Assembly (NCBI RefSeq): GCF_000819565.1
Contig: NZ_CP004393.1
Location: 1,364,001 to 1,428,000, forward strand
DNA: 64,000 bases
Direction: 5' to 3'
From: Celeribacter indicus
GTDB lineage: Bacteria > Pseudomonadota > Alphaproteobacteria > Rhodobacterales > Rhodobacteraceae
Shown here: positions 1 to 7,944 of the stretch, in pieces
Layout of the letters: each line of letters begins with the position of its first letter
Position numbering within the stretch: the stretch's first letter is position 1
Program-made: the position numbers and the translations under genes
The notes under the pieces: generated by a model
What the model saw: the letters and a program-made list of their open reading frames with translations, nothing else
What the model was told of the DNA's origin: nothing
Databases searched by the model: none

Positions 1-1
1 T

Positions 2-871
2 TCCGATGGCGAGGATGTCTCCGAGGCCTGGATTGTTTCCAAGATGACCGGCAAGGAGATGGATTTGAGCACGCTTTATCGTCCGCGCACGCCGCGTGGT
101 GATCGTGTGTTCCGGGTCGAGGGACTGTCTGGCCCTGGCTTCGAAGAGATTTCTTTCGATCTTTACGCCGGTGAGGTCCTCGGTTTTGCGGGTCTGGTGG
201 GCGCTGGGCGCTCCGAGGTTCTGCAAACACTCTTTGGGATGCGCAAGCCGACGGCGGGGCAGGCTTGGTTCGACGATGAGCCATGGGTGTTCAACAAGCC
301 GGCCCGCGCGATTTCCAAAGGGGTGATGTATCTTTCGGAGGAACGTAAGGCGCATGGGATTTTCCCGCATATGTCTGTGCGTCAAAACGTCGGAGCAGGT
401 CTGTTACGTGACGTGGCGCATCTGGGCGTGGTGTCAAACGCGCGTGAGGCAGAGGCCTCTGCCAAGATCATCGGCGACTATCGGGTCAAGACTGCCTCAT
501 CCGAGACAAAAATCATGAACCTCAGCGGTGGTAATCAGCAAAAGGTGCTGATCGGGCGCGGTCTTATGGCCAATCCGCGGGTGATGATTTTCGACGAACC
601 GACGCGCGGCATCGACGTCAATGCCAAGGACGAAATTTACCGCCTGATGCAACAGGTCGCTGAGGATCAACAAATCGCCGTGGTGCTGATCTCCTCGGAA
701 ATCGAAGAGCTTTTGAAGTGCAGCAACCGGGTTTTGAGCCTCTATGACGGACGGATCAATGCGGAGATCGCAGGGGAGGAACTGAGCGAAGAACGCTTGC
801 TGTCCTCGATTATCAACACGGGCGGCGCTTCTGATGCGACGGCCGCAAACAGGGAGGGTGCCCATGTCTGA
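2..871 (+). CDS. Sugar ABC transporter ATP-binding protein, C-terminal half (RbsA/XylG-type), 5' partial
   Basis: The reading frame is open from the left edge, so the N-terminal nucleotide-binding domain lies outside the window and only the second domain of a two-domain RbsA-type ATPase is seen. It has the degenerate Walker A of such second domains (GLVGAGRSE), a signature LSGGNQQKV and Walker B VMIFDEPTRGID. It would energise uptake of a monosaccharide or polyol by the permease that follows. Its stop codon lies inside the start of that permease gene, so the two are translationally coupled. The periplasmic binding protein of this transporter is not in the window. The substrate cannot be read from the sequence. 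Confidence 0.93.
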   Translation, partial: SDGEDVSEAWIVSKMTGKEMDLSTLYRPRTPRGDRVFRVEGLSGPGFEEISFDLYAGEVLGFAGLVGAGRSEVLQTLFGMRKPTAGQAWFDDEPWVFNKPARAISKGVMYLSEERKAHGIFPHMSVRQNVGAGLLRDVAHLGVVSNAREAEASAKIIGDYRVKTASSETKIMNLSGGNQQKVLIGRGLMANPRVMIFDEPTRGIDVNAKDEIYRLMQQVAEDQQIAVVLISSEIEELLKCSNRVLSLYDGRINAEIAGEELSEERLLSSIINTGGASDATAANREGAHV

Positions 872-1844
872 CGGGCTGGTGAACATGACGCAGAGACGAG
901 GTTTCAATCTGAAAGGCGGCGGTCAAATCGTCGGGGTTCTGATCGCTTTTGTGGTGATATGCGTGGTCGCGTCCCTGGTCGCGCCGCAATTCCTGACAAG
1001 CTACAACATGACGATCATTTCCCGCGATCTCGCTTTTATCGGCATCGTGGCCATCGCGCAGGGTATGTTGCTTTTGCTCGGGGACATTGACGTCTCCATC
1101 GGCGCAATCGCAGGGCTGTGCGGCATCGTTTGTACCAAGCTTCTGGTCGATGCGCAGCTCGATCCGGCGCTCGCCATTTCGGCGGGGTTGGCGGTCGGGG
1201 CCATTGCCGGCGCAGTGAATGGCACGATCATCACCATGTTCAACCTGAACTCACTGGTGGTGACCATCGGCATGCTCAGTGTCTATTCGGGTCTCAATCT
1301 CTGGATCACCAAGGGCCGCACCATCGTGGGCCTGCCGAAAGAGGTGACGGTTCTGGGCGGCGGCACGCTCATGGGGGTGCCGCCGCCGGTCTATATCATG
1401 GCGGGGGTGTTTCTCGTGATCCTGTTCCTAACCACGAAAACGGTCTACGGGCGCCGCCTTTATGCCGTGGGCAATAGTCGCGAGGCCGCCAAGATCATCG
1501 GCATCCACGAACAACGTGTCCGCATTACCGCCTATGCCGTGGCGGGCGCATTGGCCGGGCTGGCGGGGATGCTTTTGTGCTTCCGCCTTGTGTCGGCGCA
1601 GGCCTCGATGGGGCAATCCTGGCTTTTGCCGTCGATTGCCGCGCCTGTCATCGGCGGGATCGCCACCACGGGCGGCATCGGCACGATCTGGGGCGCTCTT
1701 CTGGGCGCGGCCATCATCGCGGTGATCGGCAATGTGATCGTGCTGGGCGGTGTCGACGTTTACCTGCAACAGGTGGTTACGGGTGCGATCGTGGTGATCG
1801 CCGTCGCTCTCGACGCCATCACACGCAAAATGGGCCGGGGGTAA
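864..1844 (+). CDS. Sugar ABC transporter permease (RbsC-type)
   Basis: This is a 326-residue polytopic inner-membrane protein with about nine to ten hydrophobic helices and the BPD_transp_2 pattern of RbsC/AraH permeases, including a GAxxGxxNGxxI segment in the first third and the cytoplasmic-loop motif NSREAAKIIGI. The start at 864 is chosen over an in-frame ATG at 834 because AGGGAGGG (851-858) sits correctly before it and the protein then begins MSDGLVNM. It overlaps the ATPase gene by 8 bases. It forms the channel of the carbohydrate importer whose ATPase precedes it. Confidence 0.93.
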   Translation: MSDGLVNMTQRRGFNLKGGGQIVGVLIAFVVICVVASLVAPQFLTSYNMTIISRDLAFIGIVAIAQGMLLLLGDIDVSIGAIAGLCGIVCTKLLVDAQLDPALAISAGLAVGAIAGAVNGTIITMFNLNSLVVTIGMLSVYSGLNLWITKGRTIVGLPKEVTVLGGGTLMGVPPPVYIMAGVFLVILFLTTKTVYGRRLYAVGNSREAAKIIGIHEQRVRITAYAVAGALAGLAGMLLCFRLVSAQASMGQSWLLPSIAAPVIGGIATTGGIGTIWGALLGAAIIAVIGNVIVLGGVDVYLQQVVTGAIVVIAVALDAITRKMGRG

Positions 1845-1883
1845 TCCCCCGCCCGCAAATTCATTCCAAAGGAGGAGATAGGA

Positions 1884-2372
1884 ATGTCCGAGGAAACCAA
1901 AATCACTCAGATCGGTGTCGTCGTGCGCGATCTCGATGCGACGATGAAAATGTATCACCAGCTTCTGGGCTGGGGGCCGTGGAATGTTTACGAACACACT
2001 GCTCCCGTGCTGCATGACACCCATCTGCACGGCAAGCCTGCCACCTATTCGATGCTCTGCGCCGAGGTGATGGTGGGTGACATGTGTTACGAGCTGATCC
2101 AGCCGCTTGAGGGCGACTCGATCTACAAGGAATGGCTCGAAGAACATGGCGAGGGCCTGCACCACGTTGCCGTGATGAAACACGGCCAGAACGCGGCCGA
2201 TCAGTTCAAGCAGGACATGGATGCGGCGGGTGCGAAGATGCTTATGGGGGGGCGCATCGGTGAGACCATCGAGTTCTATTACCTCGACAGCGAGCCGCAA
2301 CTAAAGGTGATCCTCGAATCCGGCACCGGCCATGCCATCGACCTGAAGCCGATCCGCACATACCCTGAGTGA
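1884..2372 (+). CDS. VOC (glyoxalase/methylmalonyl-CoA epimerase-like) family protein
   Basis: This 162-residue single-unit vicinal-oxygen-chelate protein has paired beta-alpha-beta modules (ITQIGVVVRDLD at the N-terminus, GLHHVAV and a final FYYLDSEPQLKVILE). It resembles methylmalonyl-CoA epimerases, but the first metal-binding His of those enzymes (HIGIAV) is Gln here (TQIGVVV). A retained HH and a terminal Glu could still bind a metal. GGAGGAG lies just before the start. It is the last gene of the RbsAC-type operon and is followed by a strong terminator, so it probably isomerises or splits an intermediate of the imported sugar. The exact reaction is unknown. Confidence 0.8.
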   Translation: MSEETKITQIGVVVRDLDATMKMYHQLLGWGPWNVYEHTAPVLHDTHLHGKPATYSMLCAEVMVGDMCYELIQPLEGDSIYKEWLEEHGEGLHHVAVMKHGQNAADQFKQDMDAAGAKMLMGGRIGETIEFYYLDSEPQLKVILESGTGHAIDLKPIRTYPE

Positions 2373-2392
2373 ACGATCCCGGTCCCAAGACA

Positions 2393-2419
2393 AAGCCCCC
2401 GCATTGCGGGGGCTTTTTT
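2393..2419. terminator. Bidirectional rho-independent terminator
   Basis: An AAGCCCCCGC stem, an ATT(G) loop and a GCGGGGGCTT stem are followed by a T-run on the plus strand. On the minus strand the A-tract before the first arm gives the matching T-run. It lies between two convergent genes and should end transcription from both sides. Confidence 0.9.
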
Positions 2420-2439
2420 AGGTCTCGCTTTGTGGCGCT

Positions 2440-3489
2440 TTAGGCCGCGATGCGCTGATCATCCTTGTCAAAGACCATGATATGTTCGGGCCGAATGCCA
2501 AGCGCGAGGGTCGCAGGGCGCTCCGTGTCGCTGCCTTGCCGGATCACCTCGATCTCACCGTCGCCAAGAGTGGCGAAATAGCTCGTCGAGGTGCCAACGA
2601 CCTGTTGAGTGGTGACATCGAGTGTCAGCCGGTTGGCCTCGGAGGTGCCGTCGAGGAAATGTTCGGGTCGGATGCCGAGGGTGACCGGGCCTGTCGCGGC
2701 GGTGGCGCTGGTCAGAACCGTGCCGTCGCTCAGTGTCATCTGATGCCCGTCGGCCTGCGCGGTGACAAAGCTCATCTGCGGCGAGCCGATGAACCCCGCG
2801 ACAAAGCGGGTTCTCGGCGCGGTGTAAAGCTCGGCCGGGCTGCCGACCTGTTCGATCCGCCCGTCCTTCATCACCACGATACGGTCCCCCATGGTCATTG
2901 CCTCGACCTGATCGTGGGTCACGTAGATCGAGGTCACGCCGATCCGCTGTTGCAGGGCGCGGATTTCCTTGCGCATCTGGACGCGGAGCTGGGCGTCGAG
3001 GTTCGACAGCGGTTCGTCGAACAGGAAGGCATTGGAATGTTTGACCATGGCGCGGCCCATGGCCACCCGTTGACGTTGCCCGCCTGACAAGGCGCGCGGG
3101 CGGCGGTCGAGATAGGGGGTGATCGCCAGAATGTCGGCAGCCCATTTCACCCGCTTTTCGATCTCCTCGGCGGCGGTCTTGCGCACCTTGAGGCCGAAGG
3201 CGAGATTTTGCGCCACCGTCAGATGCGGGTAGAGCGCATAGTTTTGAAACACCATCGACAGATCGCGCTCCTGCGGCGGCAGATGCCCGACTGGCGTGCC
3301 GTCGAATAGAATGTCGCCGCCCGAGATCGGGTTCAGCCCGGCCACACAGCGCAGCAGGGTCGACTTGCCACAGCCCGAGGGGCCGACGAGCACGATGAAT
3401 TCGCCATCGTCGATCTCAAGGTTCAGCCCGTGAAGTGCCTTCACCTTGCCGTAGTGTTTTTCGAGGTTCTGGATGTTGATTGAGACCAT
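2440..3489 (-). CDS. ABC transporter ATP-binding protein, MalK/UgpC-type
   Basis: This is a 349-residue ATPase with Walker A GPSGCGKST (about residues 36-44), signature LSGGQRQRV, Walker B FLFDEPLSNLD and a C-terminal OB/TOBE regulatory domain with two IRPEH repeats, as in MalK, UgpC and SmoK. The start at 3489 (MVSINIQN) is preferred to upstream in-frame ATGs because GGAGGAGAACC precedes it. It is the last gene of a minus-strand operon of binding protein, two permeases and ATPase, and energises uptake of a sugar, polyol or glycerol-phosphate-like solute. Confidence 0.95.
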   Translation of the reverse strand: MVSINIQNLEKHYGKVKALHGLNLEIDDGEFIVLVGPSGCGKSTLLRCVAGLNPISGGDILFDGTPVGHLPPQERDLSMVFQNYALYPHLTVAQNLAFGLKVRKTAAEEIEKRVKWAADILAITPYLDRRPRALSGGQRQRVAMGRAMVKHSNAFLFDEPLSNLDAQLRVQMRKEIRALQQRIGVTSIYVTHDQVEAMTMGDRIVVMKDGRIEQVGSPAELYTAPRTRFVAGFIGSPQMSFVTAQADGHQMTLSDGTVLTSATAATGPVTLGIRPEHFLDGTSEANRLTLDVTTQQVVGTSTSYFATLGDGEIEVIRQGSDTERPATLALGIRPEHIMVFDKDDQRIAA

Positions 3490-3529
3490 GGGTTCTCCTC
3501 CCAAGAATGGTGGCGTCGCAGGGCGCACG

Positions 3530-4360
3530 CTATTTGATGCTGCCCTGTGTCAGGCCGCCGACGAGATGTTTCTGAAACAAGAATGCGATGAGGTAGATCG
3601 GCACCATGCCGGTGAAGGAGGCCGCCGCCATCTGTCCGAAATTCACCAGTCGCTCGCCCTGAAAGAGCGACATGCCGACCGTGATCGTGCGGCTCGCTTC
3701 GCTGAATGTCAGGGCGGAGGCAAAAAGAAACTCGTTGTAAGACAAGATGATACAGATCAGCGCGGTGGCCAGAATGCCGGGAAAAATCAGCGGCAGGATC
3801 ACCGCGAAGAGCGTGTGCCAATAGCCCGCGCCGTCGATCCAGGCGGCTTCGTCGATCTCTGCCGGGATGTCGCTGACAAAACTCTTGAGCAACCAAAAAG
3901 CGACGGGCAGGTTCATCAGCCCGTGAACCAGCGCAAGGCCCGGAATGCTGTCCATCAGCTGTGCGGTTTGCAACAGATAGAACAGCGGGATCAGCGCGAT
4001 GATCGGGGGCGCGGCATAAGAGGCCAGCGTGATGTTGGGGACGGTCCTGCGAAAAGCGCCGAGTTTGATCGTGGCATAGGTCGCAGGCACCGCGATCACC
4101 AGGGTGATCACCCCGCTCAAAAGCGCCACGGCGACCGAGTTCCAAATCATGCGCAGAACCGGGACATGTGCGAAGGCATTGGGGTAATTCTTGAGCGTCG
4201 CGGCCTCTGGCAGGAGCCGACCTTGCAACACATCGTCGGGCGTTTTGAACGAGGTCGAGAACAGGTAGACGATGGGCAGCGCGAAAAAGATCAGCATCGC
4301 GGCCAGAAAGCCGAACCGGATCAGGCGATCCGTGCGGGTGTCCTGAACAGAGGCGGTCAT
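3530..4360 (-). CDS. ABC transporter permease, MalG-type
   Basis: A 276-residue inner-membrane permease with about six transmembrane helices and the EAA loop near residues 165-185 (EIDEAAWIDGAGYWHTLF), which docks the ATPase. It belongs to the CUT1 carbohydrate-uptake family. Its start overlaps the stop of the upstream permease gene by four bases, so the two are coupled. It pairs with that MalF-type permease to form the channel. Confidence 0.95.
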   Translation of the reverse strand: MTASVQDTRTDRLIRFGFLAAMLIFFALPIVYLFSTSFKTPDDVLQGRLLPEAATLKNYPNAFAHVPVLRMIWNSVAVALLSGVITLVIAVPATYATIKLGAFRRTVPNITLASYAAPPIIALIPLFYLLQTAQLMDSIPGLALVHGLMNLPVAFWLLKSFVSDIPAEIDEAAWIDGAGYWHTLFAVILPLIFPGILATALICIILSYNEFLFASALTFSEASRTITVGMSLFQGERLVNFGQMAAASFTGMVPIYLIAFLFQKHLVGGLTQGSIK

Positions 4361-5277
4361 CGACGTTTCTCCAGATGATTATGCAGCAAAACGATGGGCA
4401 GGGTGACGACAGAAACGGTGATCGCGAACATCAGCGTCTGGGCCGCGGCGAGGCCGACATCGAATTCCCGCAGCGCGGTTTTCCAGATCTCGAAAGTGGC
4501 GATGTTGGTGGCATTGCCGGGGCCGCCGAAAGTGAGCGTATAGACCAGATCGAAGGTCTTGAGCGCCATGATCACCCGCAGCAGGTAGACGGAGAGCAGC
4601 GCAGGCGCGATCATCGGCAGGGTGACGGTCCAGAAAATCCGTTTCGGATAGGCGCCATCGAGGGCGGCGGCCTCTTCGACGTCATGCGGCACGCCTTGCA
4701 GGATCGCAAAGCACAGGATCACGATCAGCGGTGTCCATTGCCATGTGTCCGCCAGCATGATCGCCGGAAAGGCGAGGTCATGGTTGCCGAAAAACGAAAT
4801 CGGAGCGTCGATCAGCCCGGTGCGCAGCAAGATGCCGTTCAGCCAGCCGCCTGACGGGTTGAGGATCAGCTTCCACGCGATCCCGACCATCACCGGCGGT
4901 GTCATCAGTGGCAAAAGCACGATGGTCCGAAGCCACCGCCCGCCACGCACGATCTTGCTCAGGATCACCGCAAGGTAGAGCCCAAGCGCCAGTTGCACCA
5001 AGGATACGATCAGAGCGAACAGGATGGCATGGCCCACGGAGCCCGAAAAATTCGTGCCGCTGAGCGCCCAGTCGAAATTCTCGAGGCCCACAAAGCCTTG
5101 AAACTGTTGACCGAGATCGGAGCGGGAAAAGGCCAGAAGCACGAGGTACACCAAAGGGTAGCCCGCGAAAATCGCAAGCCCGGCCATCAAGGGCAGGGTC
5201 ATGCTCCATTCCGCACGCTTGCGCTGGTTTGCGCCGCGATCTGATCCGAAAGAAGCTGCCGGTGGCGTCGCCATCAT
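4357..5277 (-). CDS. ABC transporter permease, MalF-type
   Basis: A 306-residue CUT1-family permease with six or more hydrophobic helices and an EAA loop (DVEEAAALDGAYPKRIFW) in the second half. The start at 5277 is preceded by GAGGAGGC; an ATG one codon later is possible. It is the first of the two permease genes after the binding-protein gene, separated from it by a 94-base gap that contains a stem-loop. Confidence 0.94.
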   Translation of the reverse strand: MMATPPAASFGSDRGANQRKRAEWSMTLPLMAGLAIFAGYPLVYLVLLAFSRSDLGQQFQGFVGLENFDWALSGTNFSGSVGHAILFALIVSLVQLALGLYLAVILSKIVRGGRWLRTIVLLPLMTPPVMVGIAWKLILNPSGGWLNGILLRTGLIDAPISFFGNHDLAFPAIMLADTWQWTPLIVILCFAILQGVPHDVEEAAALDGAYPKRIFWTVTLPMIAPALLSVYLLRVIMALKTFDLVYTLTFGGPGNATNIATFEIWKTALREFDVGLAAAQTLMFAITVSVVTLPIVLLHNHLEKRR

Positions 5278-5315
5278 GGGGCCTCCTCTGTGTTGTCATT
5301 TATGAAATTATACCC

Positions 5316-5347
5316 CTTGGGCGCGGCATCCGCGATGCGCGTCCAAG
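5316..5347. other. Stem-loop between binding-protein and permease genes
   Basis: CTTGGGCGCG and CGCGTCCAAG form a ten-pair stem (one G-U pair) around a 12-base loop. No T-run follows, so it is not a classical terminator. In MalE-type operons, hairpins at this position commonly protect the binding-protein mRNA and lower expression of the permeases; that role is inferred here. Confidence 0.6.
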
Positions 5348-5371
5348 AGGCAGGTCCTGTCCGCAGGGGAC

Positions 5372-6721
5372 TTAACGCAGCAGGCGTTCCCAGCTTTTCT
5401 GCGCCAGCTCCATCGCCTCTTCGGGCGTGCTTTCGCCGGAGATCATGATGGCGAGCTGTTCGGACAGGCTTTCGAGCATGCGCGGCGCTTGCGGTCCGGT
5501 GGGCCAGGCCATCGCCCCATTGAGCGAGGCGCTCGCGGCCCGTTGGCTTCGGGCGTTGAAGGCCTCGTACTCCGGGCTGGTCAGAGCGGAGATGCGGGTC
5601 GGATCGATGCCGGAGCCGGTGGTGGTCAGCAAATCGAGATGCATCTTCGCCGACGACGCCAGTTTGATGAACTCCCAGGCAAGATCTTTCTTGCTGCCAT
5701 AGGCCGCGATGCCAAGCGCCCATCCCGCGTTGAGCGGCGCGCGGCTTTCGGTCTGGCTGCCGCCGACCGGCAATTGCACCACGTCCCATTTTCCGGTGAT
5801 CTTCGAGGTCTCATTATCCTCGGAATAGGCGCCGAGGTCGATCCAGCCTTCTGTCATTGCGGCGCGTCCGCCGACAAAGGCGGTGAGCGCCTGATCAAAG
5901 CCGGTTTCCGCGGGTGTCGGCAAAGCCGAGGGCACCGTAGCGACAAGGTTCTGTGCCGCCATGAGCGCGGCGTCGCTGTCGAGCGCCGGACGCCCATCCG
6001 CATCGAGAAACTCGCCGCCATAGTTGGCAAGGCGGTTGGCAAAGACGGAAATGTTCTGAAGCGGGGCGCGAATGCCCATCAAGGCCATGCCATAGATGCC
6101 ATTGGCGCTTTCGGCCTTGGTGATGGCCTCGGATGTGGTGATGACCTCATCCCATGTTTTCGGGGCCGTCAGACCGTTTCGCTCGAAAATCTCGGTGTTG
6201 TAGAACAGCGCATGAGTGTCGCCATCGAAGGGCAGGGCGTAACGACGGTCATTATAGAGGCTGTAGGGATCGTAGACGGTCGCGATGAAATCCTCCGGCA
6301 TGATTTCGTCCGCGTCGGCTTCGATCCGGTCGGTGATGTCTTCGAGGACGCCGGTTTCGACCAGCGATCCTTTGGAGATATACCAATAGTCAAAGGCGTC
6401 GAATCGTTTCGCGCCGGATTGCAGATCGAGTGTGAGTTGCTGCTGAATCTGGTCGAGTGGGACGGGGACGATCTCCACCTTGACGCCGGTTTCCGCCTCG
6501 AAAGCGGCGGCGACAATGCGAGCACCGCCCACCTGAGGCTGGGACATCAGCACGGTGATGGTCTCGCCCGCCTGCGCATAGGCCCGCGCCGATAGCACGC
6601 CACTGCCCAAAGCGGCGCCGACCGCCAGTCCCATACCACCGCCCAAAACCTGGCGCCGCGATAGCGCGGTCCCCGTGCTTTGCGGTTTGGTCCGATTATT
6701 CGTCTGAGTTTTGCTGTTCAT
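5372..6721 (-). CDS. Extracellular solute-binding protein (family 1) with Tat signal
   Basis: A 449-residue periplasmic binding protein. The N-terminus carries a twin-arginine motif (SRRQVLGGG, residues 21-29), a hydrophobic stretch and a cleavage region near AYAQA (about residue 50), so it is probably exported folded through Tat. The mature part has the SBP_bac_1 layout, with NTEIFERNGLTAPKTWDE typical of sugar-binding members. It captures the solute for the two permeases and ATPase encoded downstream on the same strand. It is transcribed divergently from the 2-hydroxyacid dehydrogenase gene. Confidence 0.94.
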   Translation of the reverse strand: MNSKTQTNNRTKPQSTGTALSRRQVLGGGMGLAVGAALGSGVLSARAYAQAGETITVLMSQPQVGGARIVAAAFEAETGVKVEIVPVPLDQIQQQLTLDLQSGAKRFDAFDYWYISKGSLVETGVLEDITDRIEADADEIMPEDFIATVYDPYSLYNDRRYALPFDGDTHALFYNTEIFERNGLTAPKTWDEVITTSEAITKAESANGIYGMALMGIRAPLQNISVFANRLANYGGEFLDADGRPALDSDAALMAAQNLVATVPSALPTPAETGFDQALTAFVGGRAAMTEGWIDLGAYSEDNETSKITGKWDVVQLPVGGSQTESRAPLNAGWALGIAAYGSKKDLAWEFIKLASSAKMHLDLLTTTGSGIDPTRISALTSPEYEAFNARSQRAASASLNGAMAWPTGPQAPRMLESLSEQLAIMISGESTPEEAMELAQKSWERLLR

Positions 6722-6780
6722 ATTTTCCTCCCTTTGGGCTGGGCCCTGTTTCCTCCCGGACCGGCAGCCGCATAAATGAC

Positions 6781-6807
6781 CTTGACATGAAATTAATATC
6801 AGTCAAG
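6781..6807. promoter_or_regulatory. Candidate operator/promoter between divergent sugar operons
   Basis: An inverted repeat CTTGAC...GTCAAG (arms 6781-6786 and 6802-6807) encloses an AT-rich core between the divergent binding-protein and dehydrogenase genes. One arm includes a TTGACA -35-like hexamer (6782-6787). The SorC-family regulator at 10820-11776 is the obvious candidate to bind here. This is inference from symmetry and position only. Confidence 0.4.
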
Positions 6808-6847
6808 TTATTTATAACATCTGGAAGACATGGAATGGGAGGACGAC

Positions 6848-7891
6848 ATGGAAAAACTCAAGATTGCCGCCATCGGCGATCAATTCATCACCTCGGCGGT
6901 TTTTGAGACTGCGGTGCGCGATGCGATTGGCGCGGAATGCGAGGTGGTCACGCGTGATTTGCAATGGCCCGAGGTGCCGTTCTTTGCGCATGACGGACCG
7001 GCGGGAACGGAAATCAAGGAATACAGTGGCAACCCCAAGGATCTCGAAGCCATGCTGGCGGAGGCAGAGGTTCTGGTGACGCATTTGGCGCCTGTGACTG
7101 CAGAGCTTTTGGAAAAAGCACCGCGCCTCAAGTTCATCGGTGTGTCGCGAGGTGGCCCGACCAATATCAATATGGAGGCGGCCCGCACCCGCAATGTGAC
7201 CGTGTGCAATGTCCCCGGTCGCAACGCCTCCGCCGTGGCGGAGTTTACTGTCGGGGCGATCCTCGCCAATGTGCGCCGCATCACCCTGGGCCATGCCGGG
7301 CTGTCCCAAGGCATCTGGCGCGGCGATCTCTACCGTTACGACCGCACCGGCGACGAGCTGTCCGATCTGACGGTCGGGCTTTTGGGGTACAGCCATATCG
7401 GTCAGCGGGTGGTGCGTCTGCTCAAACCCTTCGGCTGCCGGATCTTGATCTGCGATCCCTATGCGAAACTGACCGTGCAGGATGCCATTGACGGCATCGA
7501 GCAGGTCGAAATCGACGATCTGATTGCGCAATCCGATATTCTGAGCCTCCATGCGCGGGTGACGCCAGAGACGATGGGTATCATCTCGGAGGAGCGGATC
7601 GCGAAAATGAAAAGAGGCGCGGTTCTGGTGAACTCGGCGCGGGGTGAACTGGTTGACCAACCAGCGCTTTGCGAGGCTTTGCTCAGCGGACATCTCGGCG
7701 GCGCGGCGCTTGATACTTTCGAGGTGGAGCCGCCTAAAAAAGATGATGAATTGTTGCGATTGCCCAATGTCACGCTGACCCCTCATATTGCCGGTGCATC
7801 GCGTCGCGTGGCGACATTCGCCGCCGAACAGATCGCAGAAGATCTGGCGCGCTTTCTGAAAGGGGAAAAACTCAGAAACCCATGTAACTGA
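6848..7891 (+). CDS. D-isomer-specific 2-hydroxyacid dehydrogenase (phosphoglycerate dehydrogenase-like)
   Basis: A 347-residue NAD(P)-dependent dehydrogenase. The Rossmann motif is LLGYSHIG, where the second Gly of the usual GxGxxG is Ser. The catalytic Arg (NSARGEL), Glu (FEVEPPKK) and His (TPHIAGAS) are all present. The start at 6848 is chosen because GGGAGGAC precedes it; an in-frame ATG at 6830 has no such site. It heads a plus-strand operon with a sugar kinase and a class II aldolase, so it probably interconverts a 2-keto and 2-hydroxy acid derived from the imported sugar. Its exact substrate is unknown. Confidence 0.9.
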   Translation: MEKLKIAAIGDQFITSAVFETAVRDAIGAECEVVTRDLQWPEVPFFAHDGPAGTEIKEYSGNPKDLEAMLAEAEVLVTHLAPVTAELLEKAPRLKFIGVSRGGPTNINMEAARTRNVTVCNVPGRNASAVAEFTVGAILANVRRITLGHAGLSQGIWRGDLYRYDRTGDELSDLTVGLLGYSHIGQRVVRLLKPFGCRILICDPYAKLTVQDAIDGIEQVEIDDLIAQSDILSLHARVTPETMGIISEERIAKMKRGAVLVNSARGELVDQPALCEALLSGHLGGAALDTFEVEPPKKDDELLRLPNVTLTPHIAGASRRVATFAAEQIAEDLARFLKGEKLRNPCN

Positions 7892-7944
7892 GGCAGAATG
7901 CGAGACATTTCGAGACGGTGCGGGGAGGCATCGTCAGGGAGGAC

